DNA from: Phytobacter diazotrophicus
GTDB lineage: Bacteria > Pseudomonadota > Gammaproteobacteria > Enterobacterales > Enterobacteriaceae
Length of the DNA: 64,000 nucleotides
NCBI GenBank assembly: GCA_004346725.1
Contig: SMDE01000001.1
Location: 186,001-250,000, forward strand
Reading direction: 5' to 3'
Shown: piece by piece, positions 29,538 to 40,225 of the stretch
Position numbering within the stretch: the stretch's first letter is position 1
How the letters are laid out: every line of letters begins with the position of its first letter
Notes under the pieces: model-generated
Told to the model about the DNA's origin: nothing
Seen by the model: the letters and a program-made list of their open reading frames with translations, nothing else
Databases searched by the model: none
Position numbers and translations under genes: made by a program

Positions 29538-30699
29538 TCCGCAGCCGCTTGGCGGAAAGTTACTCAGTAAACCGATCTATATGTTTGGGCCGCTGATCGT
29601 CTTGTGCGGGCTGTTTATCCTCAAGCGCCTGGTTTTCGGTCTGGGATCCGTTTCCGACCTGAATGGTGGGTATCCGTGGGGGATTTGGATCGCCTTCGAC
29701 TTGCTCATCGGCACCGGTTTCGCCTGTGGCGGCTGGGCGCTCGCCTGGATGGTCTATGCCTTTAATCGTGGCGAATATCATCCGCTGGTGCGCCCGGCAC
29801 TGCTGGCCAGCCTGTTCGGTTATTCGCTGGGGGGCTTATCCATTACCGTCGACGTTGGTCGTTACTGGAACCTGCCGTATTTCTACATTCCGGGCCATTT
29901 TAACGTCAACTCGGTGCTATTTGAGACCGCGGTGTGCATGACGATTTATATCGGCGTGATGGCGCTGGAGTTTGCCCCTGCTTTGCTGGAGCGTCTGGGC
30001 TGGAAGGTATCGCTAAAACGGCTCAATAAAGTGATGTTTTTCATCATTGCGCTGGGTGCGTTACTGCCCACCATGCACCAGTCGTCAATGGGATCGCTGA
30101 TGATTGCCGCCGGACACAAAGTGCATCCGCTATGGCAAAGCTATGAAATGCTGCCGCTTTTCTCGTTGCTGACGGCATTTATTATGGGCTTCTCCATCCT
30201 CATTTTTGAAGGTTCTTTGCTACAGGCGGGGTTAAAAGGAAACGGGCCGGATGAACGGCACCTGTTCAGTAAACTTACCGGTACGTTGAGCGTGCTGCTG
30301 GCGCTGTTTCTGGTGGCGCGCTTTGGCGAGCTTATCTGGCGTAACAAACTGTCGTTCGCTTTTGCCGGGGATGGTTACAGCCTGATGTTCTGGGCCGAAA
30401 TACTGCTGCTGGCTTTCCCGCTGGTGGTGTTTCGTGTGCCGCGCCTGCGCAACGACGCCCGGTTCCTGTTTACCGGTGCGGTGAGTATGCTGCTGGGTTG
30501 TGCGCTGTGGCGTCTGTCCTACTCTTTACTGGCATTCAACCCCGGTGACGGCTACCACTACTTCCCAACGGCTGAAGAGCTGATCATTTCCATTGGTTTT
30601 GTGGCAACGGAGATTTGCGCGTACATCCTACTTATCCGCCTGTTACCCATAATTCCCCCGTTAAAACAATCAGAAAGCCATGAGGCGAGTAAAGCATGA
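29527..30699 (+). CDS. hybB: Hydrogenase-2 integral membrane subunit
   Basis: 390 residues from the ATG at 29527 ([11 protein letters not shown]), overlapping the end of hybA. An NrfD/PsrC-type protein with about ten transmembrane helices and no haem, which links the hydrogenase to the menaquinone pool and can couple to proton-motive force. Conserved segments include [25 protein letters not shown] split over TM2-3, and GRYWNLPYF. Confidence 0.97.
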   Translation: MHHDPQPLGGKLLSKPIYMFGPLIVLCGLFILKRLVFGLGSVSDLNGGYPWGIWIAFDLLIGTGFACGGWALAWMVYAFNRGEYHPLVRPALLASLFGYSLGGLSITVDVGRYWNLPYFYIPGHFNVNSVLFETAVCMTIYIGVMALEFAPALLERLGWKVSLKRLNKVMFFIIALGALLPTMHQSSMGSLMIAAGHKVHPLWQSYEMLPLFSLLTAFIMGFSILIFEGSLLQAGLKGNGPDERHLFSKLTGTLSVLLALFLVARFGELIWRNKLSFAFAGDGYSLMFWAEILLLAFPLVVFRVPRLRNDARFLFTGAVSMLLGCALWRLSYSLLAFNPGDGYHYFPTAEELIISIGFVATEICAYILLIRLLPIIPPLKQSESHEASKA

Positions 30700-32399
30700 G
30701 TCAACGTATCACCATCGATCCGGTGACCCGTATTGAGGGTCATTTACGCATTGATTGCGAAATTGAAAACGGCGTGGTTTCCCGTGCCTGGGCATCGGGA
30801 ACCATGTGGCGCGGAATGGAAGAGATTGTGAAGGGGCGGGATCCGCGCGACGCGTGGATGATCGTGCAGCGCATTTGCGGCGTTTGCACCACCACCCATG
30901 CGATTTCCTCGGTGCGTGCGGCGGAAAGCGCGTTGAAAATCAATGTGCCGCTGAACGCTCAGTACATCCGTAATATTATTCTGGCGGCGCACACCACCCA
31001 CGACCATATCGTGCATTTCTACCAGCTTTCCGCACTCGACTGGGTAGATATCACCTCGGCTTTGCAGGCCGATCCGCAAAAAGCGTCGGCATTGTTAAAA
31101 GGCATCTCGAACTGGTCGCTAAACAGCGCCGAAGAGTTCGCCAAAGTGCAGCAGAAAATCAAAGCGTTGGTTGCCAGCGGGCAGTTAGGTATTTTCGCCA
31201 ACGGTTATTGGGGACATCCGGCAATGAAACTGCCGCCGGAAATTAACCTGATTGCCGTGGCGCACTATCTGCAGGCGCTCGAGTGTCAGCGTGATGCCAA
31301 CCGCGTGGTGGCGTTGCTTGGTGGCAAAAGCCCGCATATCCAGAACCTGGCGGTTGGCGGCGTGGCTAACCCGATTAACCTCGATGGGCTGGGCGTGCTC
31401 AATCTTGAGCGCCTGATGTACATCAAAACCTTTATTGACCGGCTGGAAGACTTTGTCGAGCAGGTTTACAAGGTCGATACGGCGGTGATCGCGGCGTTCT
31501 ACCCGGAATGGCTGACGATGGGCAAAGGCGCGGTTAACTATCTGAGCGCGCCGGAATTCCCTACTGATGCCCAGAATGGCAGCTTCCTTTTCCCCGGCGG
31601 CTACATTGCCAACGGGGACCTCGCTACCCGTCGTGAAATCACTTCCCACAGTGACGAATACCTGATCAAGGGGATTCAGGAGAGCGCGAAACACGCCTGG
31701 TATAAAGATGAGGAGCCGCAGGCGCCGTGGGAAGGGACGACCGTGCCTGCCTATACGGGCTGGCAGGACGAGGGCAAATACAGTTGGGTGAAATCCCCCA
31801 CCTTCTATGGCAAAACCGTGGAAGTTGGCCCGCTGGCGAACATGCTCAATAAGCTGGCCGCGAAACGGGAAACGACCTGGGAAAAACTTAACGATATCAT
31901 TGCTATTTACCAGAAACTTACCGGGAAAACCCTTGGCGTCGAGCAGTTGCACTCCACACTTGGCCGCGTGATTGGCCGTACCGTTCACGCCTGCGAACTG
32001 CAGCATATCCTGCAGCATCAATACAAGGCGCTGATTACCAATATCGGCAAAGGCGACCACGTGACGTTCGTGAAACCGGATATTCCGGCGACGGGCGAGT
32101 TTAAAGGGGTGGGTTTCCTGGAAGCGCCACGCGGTATGTTGTCGCACTGGATGGTTATCAAGGACGGCAAAATCAGCAACTACCAGGCGGTAGTGCCGTC
32201 GACCTGGAATGCCGGTCCGCGTAATGCTAATGGCGATATCGGGCCGTATGAGCAGTCGCTGATTGGCACTCCGATTGCAGATGCGAATAAACCACTGGAA
32301 GTGGTGCGTACCATCCACTCGTTTGACCCTTGCATGGCCTGCGCGGTGCATGTTGTCGACGCGGACGGTAACGATGTTGTCTCGGTGAAGGTGCTGTGA
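30696..32399 (+). CDS. hybC: Hydrogenase-2 large (NiFe) subunit
   Basis: 567 residues. The NiFe centre ligands are in RICGVCTTTH (near residues 58-67) and in DPCMACAVH near the C-terminus, followed by a 15-residue tail that the HybD protease removes after the His. No signal peptide: it is co-exported with HybO. It overlaps hybB by ATGA. Confidence 0.99.
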   Translation: MSQRITIDPVTRIEGHLRIDCEIENGVVSRAWASGTMWRGMEEIVKGRDPRDAWMIVQRICGVCTTTHAISSVRAAESALKINVPLNAQYIRNIILAAHTTHDHIVHFYQLSALDWVDITSALQADPQKASALLKGISNWSLNSAEEFAKVQQKIKALVASGQLGIFANGYWGHPAMKLPPEINLIAVAHYLQALECQRDANRVVALLGGKSPHIQNLAVGGVANPINLDGLGVLNLERLMYIKTFIDRLEDFVEQVYKVDTAVIAAFYPEWLTMGKGAVNYLSAPEFPTDAQNGSFLFPGGYIANGDLATRREITSHSDEYLIKGIQESAKHAWYKDEEPQAPWEGTTVPAYTGWQDEGKYSWVKSPTFYGKTVEVGPLANMLNKLAAKRETTWEKLNDIIAIYQKLTGKTLGVEQLHSTLGRVIGRTVHACELQHILQHQYKALITNIGKGDHVTFVKPDIPATGEFKGVGFLEAPRGMLSHWMVIKDGKISNYQAVVPSTWNAGPRNANGDIGPYEQSLIGTPIADANKPLEVVRTIHSFDPCMACAVHVVDADGNDVVSVKVL

Positions 32400-32893
32400 T
32401 GCGTATTTTGGTACTGGGGGTCGGTAACATTTTATTGAGCGACGAAGGTATTGGCGTTCGCGTTATTGAAGCGCTGGAGCAGCGTTATGTCATGCCAGAA
32501 GGCGTAGAGGTGCTGGACGGCGGCACTGCGGGCATGGAGTTGCTGGAAGCCATGGCGAATCGCACCCACCTGATCATCGTTGATGCGATCGTGTCGCGCA
32601 AAAGCGAGCCGGGCGCGCTGCTTATCCTGCGTGATGAAGAGGTGCCGGTGCTGTTCAACAATAAAATCTCGCCCCATCAGTTGGGGCTATCTGATGTCCT
32701 TTCCGCCCTGCGCTTTACCGGCGAATTCCCGGATAACATTACCCTGGTGGGGGTGATTCCCCACTCGCTGGAGCCGAACATCGGGCTGACGCCAATCGTT
32801 GAGGCAAGCCTGGAGCCTGCGTTACAGGCGGTACTTATGGCGCTACAGGAATCCGGCGTAACACCGGCATTACGGGAGCGCGCGTATGTCTGA
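32399..32893 (+). CDS. hybD: Hydrogenase-2 maturation endopeptidase
   Basis: 164 residues from the ATG at 32399, which overlaps the hybC TGA (an in-frame GTG three bases earlier is less likely). HycI/HybD aspartate-type protease family: GVGNILLSDEGIGV (nickel-binding Glu), VLDGGTAGMELL and ISPHQLGLSD (ligand His). It clips the HybC C-terminal extension once nickel is in place. Confidence 0.97.
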   Translation: MRILVLGVGNILLSDEGIGVRVIEALEQRYVMPEGVEVLDGGTAGMELLEAMANRTHLIIVDAIVSRKSEPGALLILRDEEVPVLFNNKISPHQLGLSDVLSALRFTGEFPDNITLVGVIPHSLEPNIGLTPIVEASLEPALQAVLMALQESGVTPALRERAYV

Positions 32894-33362
32894 TTTCCTC
32901 GGTTTTCAACATTCCCCGCATGAACTGGTGGAAGCAGCGTTTGCGCGCATTGCCACAGATGAGATGCAGGATTTGCCCTTTTTACATCCGACTATGCCGG
33001 TTTTTGTCCCCGGCTTTACGTTGTTTGAAGGGCAATGGATCGGCTGCGTATTGACGCCCTGGATGCTGAGCCTGGCTATCTTTCCCGGCCCGGATCAGTG
33101 CTGGCCCCCGCGAAAAGTGGGGGAAAAGATCGGCCTGCAACTTCCCTTTGGCGAGATGATGTTTACCGTCGGCGAACTGGATGGGATATCCCAGTACTGC
33201 GCCTGTTCACTGATGTCGCCGTTGGCGCACGATCTCTGTGTCGGGCAAGGGAAAACGCTGGCCCAGGATTGCCTGCGCATGGTGCTTTCTCTGCCGGTGC
33301 GTGACCCGCAGCTCAGCCGCCGAGCCCTGTTTGCTGGCCTTAAAGGCGGCGAGTATGCATGA
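32886..33362 (+). CDS. hybE: Hydrogenase-2 assembly chaperone HybE
   Basis: 158 residues, HupJ/HybE family with the rubredoxin-less layout. FVPGFTLFEGQWIGCVLTPW and FPGPDQCWPPRKVGE are the conserved core. It binds the HybO Tat signal and prevents premature export. It overlaps hybD by eight bases and hybF by eight bases. Confidence 0.95.
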   Translation: MSDFLGFQHSPHELVEAAFARIATDEMQDLPFLHPTMPVFVPGFTLFEGQWIGCVLTPWMLSLAIFPGPDQCWPPRKVGEKIGLQLPFGEMMFTVGELDGISQYCACSLMSPLAHDLCVGQGKTLAQDCLRMVLSLPVRDPQLSRRALFAGLKGGEYA

Positions 33363-33699
33363 GCTTTCCCTGTGCCAGAACCTGGTTGAGATCCTTGAAC
33401 AACAGGCTCAGCAGCATGGGGCAAAGCGGGTAACGGGCGTCTGGCTGGAACTGGGGGCGTTTGCCTGTATCGAGGAGAGCGCCCTGCGTTTTGGCTTTGA
33501 GATAACCTGTCGGGGAACGGTGGCAGAAGGGTGCCAGTTGCACCTTTCACAGCGTCCTTCGCTGGCCTGGTGCTGGAACTGCAACGAAAGCGTTGAGGTG
33601 AGCGGGGATGAGGTGTGCCCGCATTGCCACAGCCCCGGCTTGCAGCGGGAAAACGACAGCGGCATGCAAATCAAAAGTATCGAAGTCGATCAGGAGTAG
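33355..33699 (+). CDS. hybF: HybF nickel-insertion accessory protein (HypA family)
   Basis: 114 residues from the ATG at 33355. The N-terminal [13 protein letters not shown] carries the nickel-binding His2 and Glu3. Two CxxC pairs (CWNC and CPHC, around residues 73-92) form the zinc site. With HypB it supplies nickel to hydrogenases 1 and 2. An earlier in-frame start is rejected. Confidence 0.96.
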   Translation: MHELSLCQNLVEILEQQAQQHGAKRVTGVWLELGAFACIEESALRFGFEITCRGTVAEGCQLHLSQRPSLAWCWNCNESVEVSGDEVCPHCHSPGLQRENDSGMQIKSIEVDQE

Positions 33700-33701
33700 C
33701 T

Positions 33702-33956
33702 ATGTGTATTGGTGTGCCCGGCCAGGTGGTGAGCGTCGGTGAAAGCGCTCATCATCTGGCGCAGGTCGATGTCTGCGGCGTTCGCCGCGACGTGAATATT
33801 ATGCTGGTGTGTGAAAGCGAACCCGCCGCGCTGCTTGGTCAGTGGGTGCTGGTGCACGTGGGGTTTGCCATGAGCGTCATTGATGAGGAAGAAGCCCTGG
33901 CGACGCTGGAAGCCCTGCGCGAACTGGATATGGATTTCACCGAACCTCAAAGATGA
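33702..33956 (+). CDS. hybG: HybG, HypC-family chaperone for HybC
   Basis: 84 residues beginning MCIGVPGQV, where the N-terminal Cys2 is the functional residue that helps deliver the Fe(CN)2CO unit with HypD to the large subunit. Last gene of hybOABCDEFG. Its 3' end overlaps the convergent FucR-like gene by ten bases, so the operon has no room for its own terminator there. Confidence 0.96.
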   Translation: MCIGVPGQVVSVGESAHHLAQVDVCGVRRDVNIMLVCESEPAALLGQWVLVHVGFAMSVIDEEEALATLEALRELDMDFTEPQR

Positions 33957-34669
33957 ACCAGACCGGGTTTGGCATCGGTAATCATCTGGGTGACCAGCGC
34001 CAGATTACCGATTTTCGCCTCGCTGGCCCGGTAAAATTTACTTTTATCAATCAGCAATAAAGACTGATTTGCACGCCGCAGAAGGTGCGCTTTATAGGTG
34101 GCGTTATATTTCGTTGAATCCCACATCTCCCCGCTGGCATCCACCCCTTCGCAGGAAAAAATAAACAGGTCGACCTCAAGCGATTTCAGCATTGTGACCA
34201 GCGCCGGGTTCACGTAGCAGCGATTTTGCCGCTCCAGCCGCCCGCCGGAGCAGATGAGATTGATATGCTGGCGGCGCGCCATCTCCTGGCAAACGGGCAG
34301 GCTGTTGGTAAAGACTGTCAGGGGGATATCCGGCAACTGGCGCGCCAGATGAAAACAGGTCGAACTGGCATCCAGCGCCAGCGTCATCCCTTGCTCAATC
34401 CAGTTCAGGGCGTGGCGGGCAATATCGGCTTTATCTGCATAATGGCTTTTACGCCGGGCGTAAAACGGCTCGCCATCACTCTGTTGCGGCGTGTGAAGTA
34501 ATCGCGCCCGACCGTGGCGGCGCACAATTTTTCCCTGCGTCTGTAGCGCTTTTAGATCCCGACGAATGGTCTCTTTGCTGACGCCAAGCTGCCCGGCGAG
34601 TGCGTCGGTGGTCAATGTCTCATGTTCTGCCAGTAGCTGAATCAACGAAGCCTGGCGTGTCATTTTCAT
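33947..34669 (-). CDS. DeoR-family regulator, FucR-like
   Basis: 240 residues: DeoR winged helix ([21 protein letters not shown], residues about 19-39), then a sugar-phosphate isomerase-like sensor domain ([40 protein letters not shown]). It resembles E. coli FucR along its length, but fucose genes are not adjacent here. It overlaps by four bases the upstream diguanylate cyclase gene (ATGA), an unusual partner. DeoR proteins usually respond to phosphorylated sugars. The target is unknown. Confidence 0.83.
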   Translation of the reverse strand: MKMTRQASLIQLLAEHETLTTDALAGQLGVSKETIRRDLKALQTQGKIVRRHGRARLLHTPQQSDGEPFYARRKSHYADKADIARHALNWIEQGMTLALDASSTCFHLARQLPDIPLTVFTNSLPVCQEMARRQHINLICSGGRLERQNRCYVNPALVTMLKSLEVDLFIFSCEGVDASGEMWDSTKYNATYKAHLLRRANQSLLLIDKSKFYRASEAKIGNLALVTQMITDAKPGLVHL

Positions 34670-35652
34670 GTCGGTTCCGCCTGCCGGTATGAAAGGGACA
34701 GCAGAGTGTGACCAATGGCTGCTCCATTTTTACCGGTATGTTTTATCTGATACATCGACTGGTCTGCGCGGCGTAATGCGTTAACAAAATCGTCGCCGCG
34801 CTGTACTTCATCAATACCGATGGATGCTCCCACCTGTGCCTCGCCATTATCCAGCTCGAAGGGCGTTAGCGCGGCGTGCAGGCAATTATGCGCGGTACTG
34901 TTGATAAGCAAACTGTTGAGCGCAAACGGTAGCAGCAGGACAAACTCATCGCCCCCCAGACGCCCTACCACTGAGCCTTCCGGACAGGCTTCACGCAGGC
35001 GCCGACTTAACTGTATCAACAATTCATCACCACTACGGTGACCAAAGGTGTCGTTGACGACTTTAAAATCGTCCAGATCGATAAACGCTATGCACAACGG
35101 GCCAGCCGCCTTGAGCGTATCGAAATGATGAATCAGCGCGTGGCGGTTCGCCAGCCCGGTCAGCGGGTCGTGGTTCGCCAGCGCCGCGAGCTGCTCTTCA
35201 TACTGCTTCTCTTTGGTCATGTCGATGTGGGTACCGGTGACCTTTAACGGCTTGCCGTCGCTGTCCCGGTCAGTGACACGCCCACGGTCCAGCACCCAGG
35301 TGACGGTGCCGTTTTTATGCTGCATACGGTGCAGCGCTTCATAGAACGGGGTTTTGCCGTTGAGGTGGTCATAAAACGCATCGAGAACGCGCTGGCGGTC
35401 ATCCTCATGCAGGTGCTCTTTCCAGACATCAAAGTGGGCGCTGAGCTCTTTTGGCTGATAGCCGAGCATCGATCCCCAGCGTCGGTTGTAGATAATCAGT
35501 TTCCCGCTGGGCACATCAAGCTGCCATAAACAGAGGCCTGTGCCATCCAGCGCCGCGCTGAGCTTGTTACGGGCATCACGCGCAATTCGCACCAGACGGG
35601 CGTTATGCTTTTTCAGATTCTGGATCTGCTGTTTTAGCGCATTTTCAGACAT
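34666..35652 (-). CDS. PAS-GGDEF diguanylate cyclase
   Basis: 328 residues, no membrane segment. A short coiled coil (residues 5-30), a PAS/PAC domain (about 30-145; WQLDVPSGKLIIYNRRWGSMLGY), and a GGDEF domain (about 160-315) with the intact active-site motif GRLGGDEFVLLLP. It should make c-di-GMP from GTP in the cytosol in response to a PAS-bound cue. The RxxD product-inhibition site normally just upstream of GGDEF is absent (EGSVVG instead). Translationally coupled to the FucR-like gene downstream. Confidence 0.88.
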   Translation of the reverse strand: MSENALKQQIQNLKKHNARLVRIARDARNKLSAALDGTGLCLWQLDVPSGKLIIYNRRWGSMLGYQPKELSAHFDVWKEHLHEDDRQRVLDAFYDHLNGKTPFYEALHRMQHKNGTVTWVLDRGRVTDRDSDGKPLKVTGTHIDMTKEKQYEEQLAALANHDPLTGLANRHALIHHFDTLKAAGPLCIAFIDLDDFKVVNDTFGHRSGDELLIQLSRRLREACPEGSVVGRLGGDEFVLLLPFALNSLLINSTAHNCLHAALTPFELDNGEAQVGASIGIDEVQRGDDFVNALRRADQSMYQIKHTGKNGAAIGHTLLSLSYRQAEPT

Positions 35653-35753
35653 TTGGCGTGATTATGGGTAAATAAAAGGCATTCTTACTGGTTATATCAG
35701 AGGTTGTAAATACGATGTGATAAAAACAGTCTCAGGCTGGCCTGGGAAAGGAA

Positions 35754-35778
35754 TTCCCGGACGCTTGCCGTCCGGGAA
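35754..35778. repeat. Inverted repeat downstream of yghU
   Basis: Perfect 10-bp arms TTCCCGGACG and CGTCCGGGAA around a five-base loop, nine bases after the yghU stop. There is no T-run on either strand, so it is a transcript-end stem or a REP-like relic rather than a clear terminator. Confidence 0.6.
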
Positions 35779-35786
35779 GAGGGGGG

Positions 35787-36656
35787 TTAGCCGTTGCGTT
35801 TGTCTTCGGTGTGGGTGTCGAAATCGCTGGCATCGTGGCGTTCGTGCAACTGTTCGCTCGGCTCACCAAAGGTACGGTTGACCATACGCCCACGCTTCAC
35901 GGCAGGACGCTCAGCAACCTCTTTGGCCCAGCGCAGAACATTTTGGTAGCCACTGGCTTCAAGGAACTCGGCGGCGTTGTAAACGTTGCCCAGCACCACG
36001 TTGCCATACCACGGCCAGATGGCCATATCGGCGATGGTGTATTCGTCACCCGCCACGAATTTGTGTGTTGCGAGCTGTTTGTCGAGCACATCTAACTGTC
36101 GCTTGGCTTCCATCGTAAAGCGGTTGATAGCGTACTCGATTTTCACCGGCGCATAATTATAGAAGTGGCCAAAGCCGCCGCCGAGGAACGGCGCGGAGCC
36201 TTGCAGCCAGAACAGCCAGTTCAGTGTTTCAGTCCGCCCGGCGGGGTCTTTGGGCAGGAAGTGACCAAACTTCTCTGCCAGATACAGCAGAATGGCACCG
36301 GACTCAAATACGCGCGTTGGCGGGGTGGTGGAGTGGTCACGCAGCGCCGGAATTTTGGAGTTCGGGTTCACGTCCACAAAGCCGCTGGAGAACTGATCGC
36401 CTTCACCAATGCGGATGAGCCAGGCGTCATACTCCGCCTCTTTCACGCCCTTCGCCAGTAGCTCTTCGAGCATGATCGTCACTTTCTGGCCGTTCGGCGT
36501 ACCCAGCGAATAAAGCTGTAGCGGGTGTTTACCCACGGGTAATTCTTTGTCATGGGTCGCGCCGGAAATGGGGCGGTTGATATTGGCAAACGCGCCGCCG
36601 CCGCTGTCTTTATCCCACGTCCAGACTTTTGGGGGCTGATAGGTGTTCTCTGACAT
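35787..36656 (-). CDS. yghU: Glutathione S-transferase-like disulfide-bond reductase YghU
   Basis: 289 residues, same length class as E. coli YghU (Nu-class GST). The thioredoxin-like N domain has LYSLGTPNGQKV and NPNSKIPALRD (cis-Pro). The family binds two glutathiones and reduces disulfides such as 2-hydroxyethyl disulfide. The C-terminal helical domain contains GGGFGHFYNYAP and the polar end DASDFDTHTEDKRNG. Cytosolic. Confidence 0.96.
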   Translation of the reverse strand: MSENTYQPPKVWTWDKDSGGGAFANINRPISGATHDKELPVGKHPLQLYSLGTPNGQKVTIMLEELLAKGVKEAEYDAWLIRIGEGDQFSSGFVDVNPNSKIPALRDHSTTPPTRVFESGAILLYLAEKFGHFLPKDPAGRTETLNWLFWLQGSAPFLGGGFGHFYNYAPVKIEYAINRFTMEAKRQLDVLDKQLATHKFVAGDEYTIADMAIWPWYGNVVLGNVYNAAEFLEASGYQNVLRWAKEVAERPAVKRGRMVNRTFGEPSEQLHERHDASDFDTHTEDKRNG

Positions 36657-36730
36657 GTTGACCTGCCTTTTCGTTAAGGTATTGAAGCAGTGTAGCAGCC
36701 GTCGGATAGGGGCGTGTTTCCCCGCTCCGA

Positions 36731-37285
36731 TCAGGCCAGAATACGCGCCGCCCAGGCGCTGATATCATCACCGCTGCCCAGATCCGCCTGTACCAGTCCG
36801 TTGACCATAAAGGTGGGGGAGACGTGGATACCGTTCTGGCGCGCATACTTACAGTGCCATTTGATTTCCGCCTGCAATTCCGGGCGCGCAAAGGCTTCGC
36901 TCACCTTCACGCCGCTATAATTTTCAATTCGCTCGATGATCTGCTGCGGGGTGGCATCCATATTCGGGCCGCTGCAGTGGTCGGTAAACTCGAACTCTTC
37001 CCGGTGGTCGGCAACCGCCTGCATCACCTTATGTGCGGCATCTCGACCATTGGGCAGCGTGGAGGCGGCAAGAATGCAGCGCACAATGACGCCAGAAAAC
37101 AAATGCCAGGGCTGCGATTGCAGGCGAATTTTTACCGTCACCTTGTCTTCACCCACTTCTTTTAGCAGCGCATCCAGTTTGTTAAACGCGCGCACGGAGA
37201 ACGGACAGGTGGGTTCCAGAAAAACTTCAAAAGTGCGTGGGCCGTGACCCCAGACCAGCGGCTCGGCATGTAACGGTTGGCTCAT
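36731..37285 (-). CDS. DsbA/FrnE-like thioredoxin-fold protein
   Basis: 184 residues, no signal peptide, so cytosolic. A thioredoxin-fold/DSBA layout: FEVFLEPTCPFSVRAF puts CPFS where a CxxC active site is expected, so only one active-site cysteine is present. The cis-proline loop HVSPTFMVNG is intact. The helical insertion (residues about 65-140) is typical of DsbA-like proteins. It may act as a monothiol oxidoreductase or a glutathione-linked protein. It is the gene immediately upstream of yghU on the same strand, 74 bases away. I do not know a characterised orthologue. Confidence 0.72.
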   Translation of the reverse strand: MSQPLHAEPLVWGHGPRTFEVFLEPTCPFSVRAFNKLDALLKEVGEDKVTVKIRLQSQPWHLFSGVIVRCILAASTLPNGRDAAHKVMQAVADHREEFEFTDHCSGPNMDATPQQIIERIENYSGVKVSEAFARPELQAEIKWHCKYARQNGIHVSPTFMVNGLVQADLGSGDDISAWAARILA

Positions 37286-37510
37286 GTTGACTCCTGATGG
37301 TTAGCACGATGTTGTGGCAGATGTGAACGTTGCGATGACCAAAGAGAATATCAGGATGTGATTTCGTGAGGCACTGGAATTGATGAATTTGGCAGGAGTG
37401 ACGGCTAAACCGCCCAAAAAGCCAATGCCACAAGCAGACCGCCAGGCGAGACCCTGTGTTTGATGTAGCGCACCTCATTTTGCATTGGTAGCAGAATAGA
37501 TTTGCTTTGC

Positions 37511-37522
37511 TAAACCGGTTTA
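37511..37522. promoter_or_regulatory. ScrR operator upstream of scrK
   Basis: Palindrome TAAACCGGTTTA, repeated exactly at two other sites in the regulon (upstream of scrY). LacI-type operators of ScrR have this sequence. It lies 37 bases before the scrK start. Confidence 0.88.
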
Positions 37523-37559
37523 ATTAGATTTTAGCGATACATTCTACTGGGAGAAAACC

Positions 37560-38486
37560 ATGTCAGCTCAAGTCTGGTGTCTGGGTGATGCCGTTGTTGA
37601 TCTGTTGCCAGAGGGCGACGGGCGATTAATGCAGTGCGCGGGGGGAGCCCCGGCGAATGTCGCCGTTGGCATTGCGCGGCTGGAAGGGAAAAGCGGTTTT
37701 ATCGGCCGGGTGGGGCAGGATCCTTTTGGCAAATTTATGTACGACACGCTACGTCAGGAAAAGGTGAACACGGATTATATGACCTTTGACGAGGCACAGC
37801 GGACATCCACCGTTGTCGTCGCCCTTGACGACGAAGGCGAGCGTTCCTTCACCTTCATGGTGCGCCCCAGCGCCGATCTTTTCTTGCAGGCTGATGATTT
37901 GCCTGCTTTCCGGCAGGGGGAGTGGTTACATAGCTGTTCTATTGCGCTCTCGGCTGAACCTTCGCGGACCACGACGTTACTCGCCATGCAGCGCATACGT
38001 GAAGCAGGCGGTTTCGTCAGTTTTGATCCAAATATTCGTACCGATCTCTGGCAGGATCCGCAGATGCTGCAGCGGTGTCTGGAGCGTGCCTTCGCTCTGG
38101 CCGATGTGGTCAAACTCTCAGAAGAAGAGTTGGCTTTCATGACGGCCTCCACGGATTTACGTATCGCGATGAAAACGCTGGCAGAACGTTTTGCGATCAA
38201 ACTTTTGCTGGTCACTCAGGGCAAAGCTGGCGTGCAGGCGCTCTTCCAGGGCGACATTTTCCATTATTCCAGCGAGCCCGTAACTAGCGTGGATACCACC
38301 GGTGCGGGTGATGCCTTTGTGGCCGGGTTACTGTGGCAACTGGCGCAAACAGGTTTACCCCAAAGCGAGCCAGACCTGGCATTGGGCCTTAAGTATGCGC
38401 AGCGATGCGGTGCACTGGCGACCACGGCGAAAGGGGCGATGACCGCGCTGCCCCATCTTGCGGCTTTGATGGCGCCGCAGGGCTGA
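37560..38486 (+). CDS. scrK: Fructokinase of the sucrose regulon
   Basis: 308 residues, PfkB ribokinase family: N-terminal GGAPANVAVGIARL and C-terminal DTTGAGDAFVAG (anion hole and catalytic Asp). It phosphorylates the fructose released by ScrB to fructose 6-phosphate. It starts the scrKYAB cluster and has its own operator. Confidence 0.96.
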   Translation: MSAQVWCLGDAVVDLLPEGDGRLMQCAGGAPANVAVGIARLEGKSGFIGRVGQDPFGKFMYDTLRQEKVNTDYMTFDEAQRTSTVVVALDDEGERSFTFMVRPSADLFLQADDLPAFRQGEWLHSCSIALSAEPSRTTTLLAMQRIREAGGFVSFDPNIRTDLWQDPQMLQRCLERAFALADVVKLSEEELAFMTASTDLRIAMKTLAERFAIKLLLVTQGKAGVQALFQGDIFHYSSEPVTSVDTTGAGDAFVAGLLWQLAQTGLPQSEPDLALGLKYAQRCGALATTAKGAMTALPHLAALMAPQG

Positions 38487-38521
38487 TTTCCATAACGATT
38501 TGCGACCCTCCTCACATTCAC

Positions 38522-38592
38522 TAAACCGGTTTAGCTAATTTGTTTGCAGGTTGAAATTAACCACGATTATGATTCGCGACTAAACCGGTTTA
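38522..38592 (+). promoter_or_regulatory. Paired ScrR operators upstream of scrY
   Basis: Exact copies of TAAACCGGTTTA at 38522-38533 and 38581-38592, 59 bases start to start. They flank the region where the scrYAB promoter must lie. Paired operators fit cooperative or looped repression by a LacI-family tetramer. Confidence 0.88.
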
Positions 38593-38593
38593 G

Positions 38594-40156
<1,563 letters not shown>

Positions 40157-40160
40157 TAAT

Positions 40161-40181
40161 GAAGCCCCGTTAAGGGGCTTC
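40161..40181 (+). terminator. Stem-loop between scrY and scrA
   Basis: Arms GAAGCCCC and GGGGCTTC around GTTAA, with only a short T stretch. It probably attenuates or stabilises the scrY message within a polycistronic transcript, rather than fully terminating. Confidence 0.65.
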
Positions 40182-40225
40182 TTGACGCGCTAATTATTAC
40201 AAATCTCCATAAAACAGGGGCTTAT

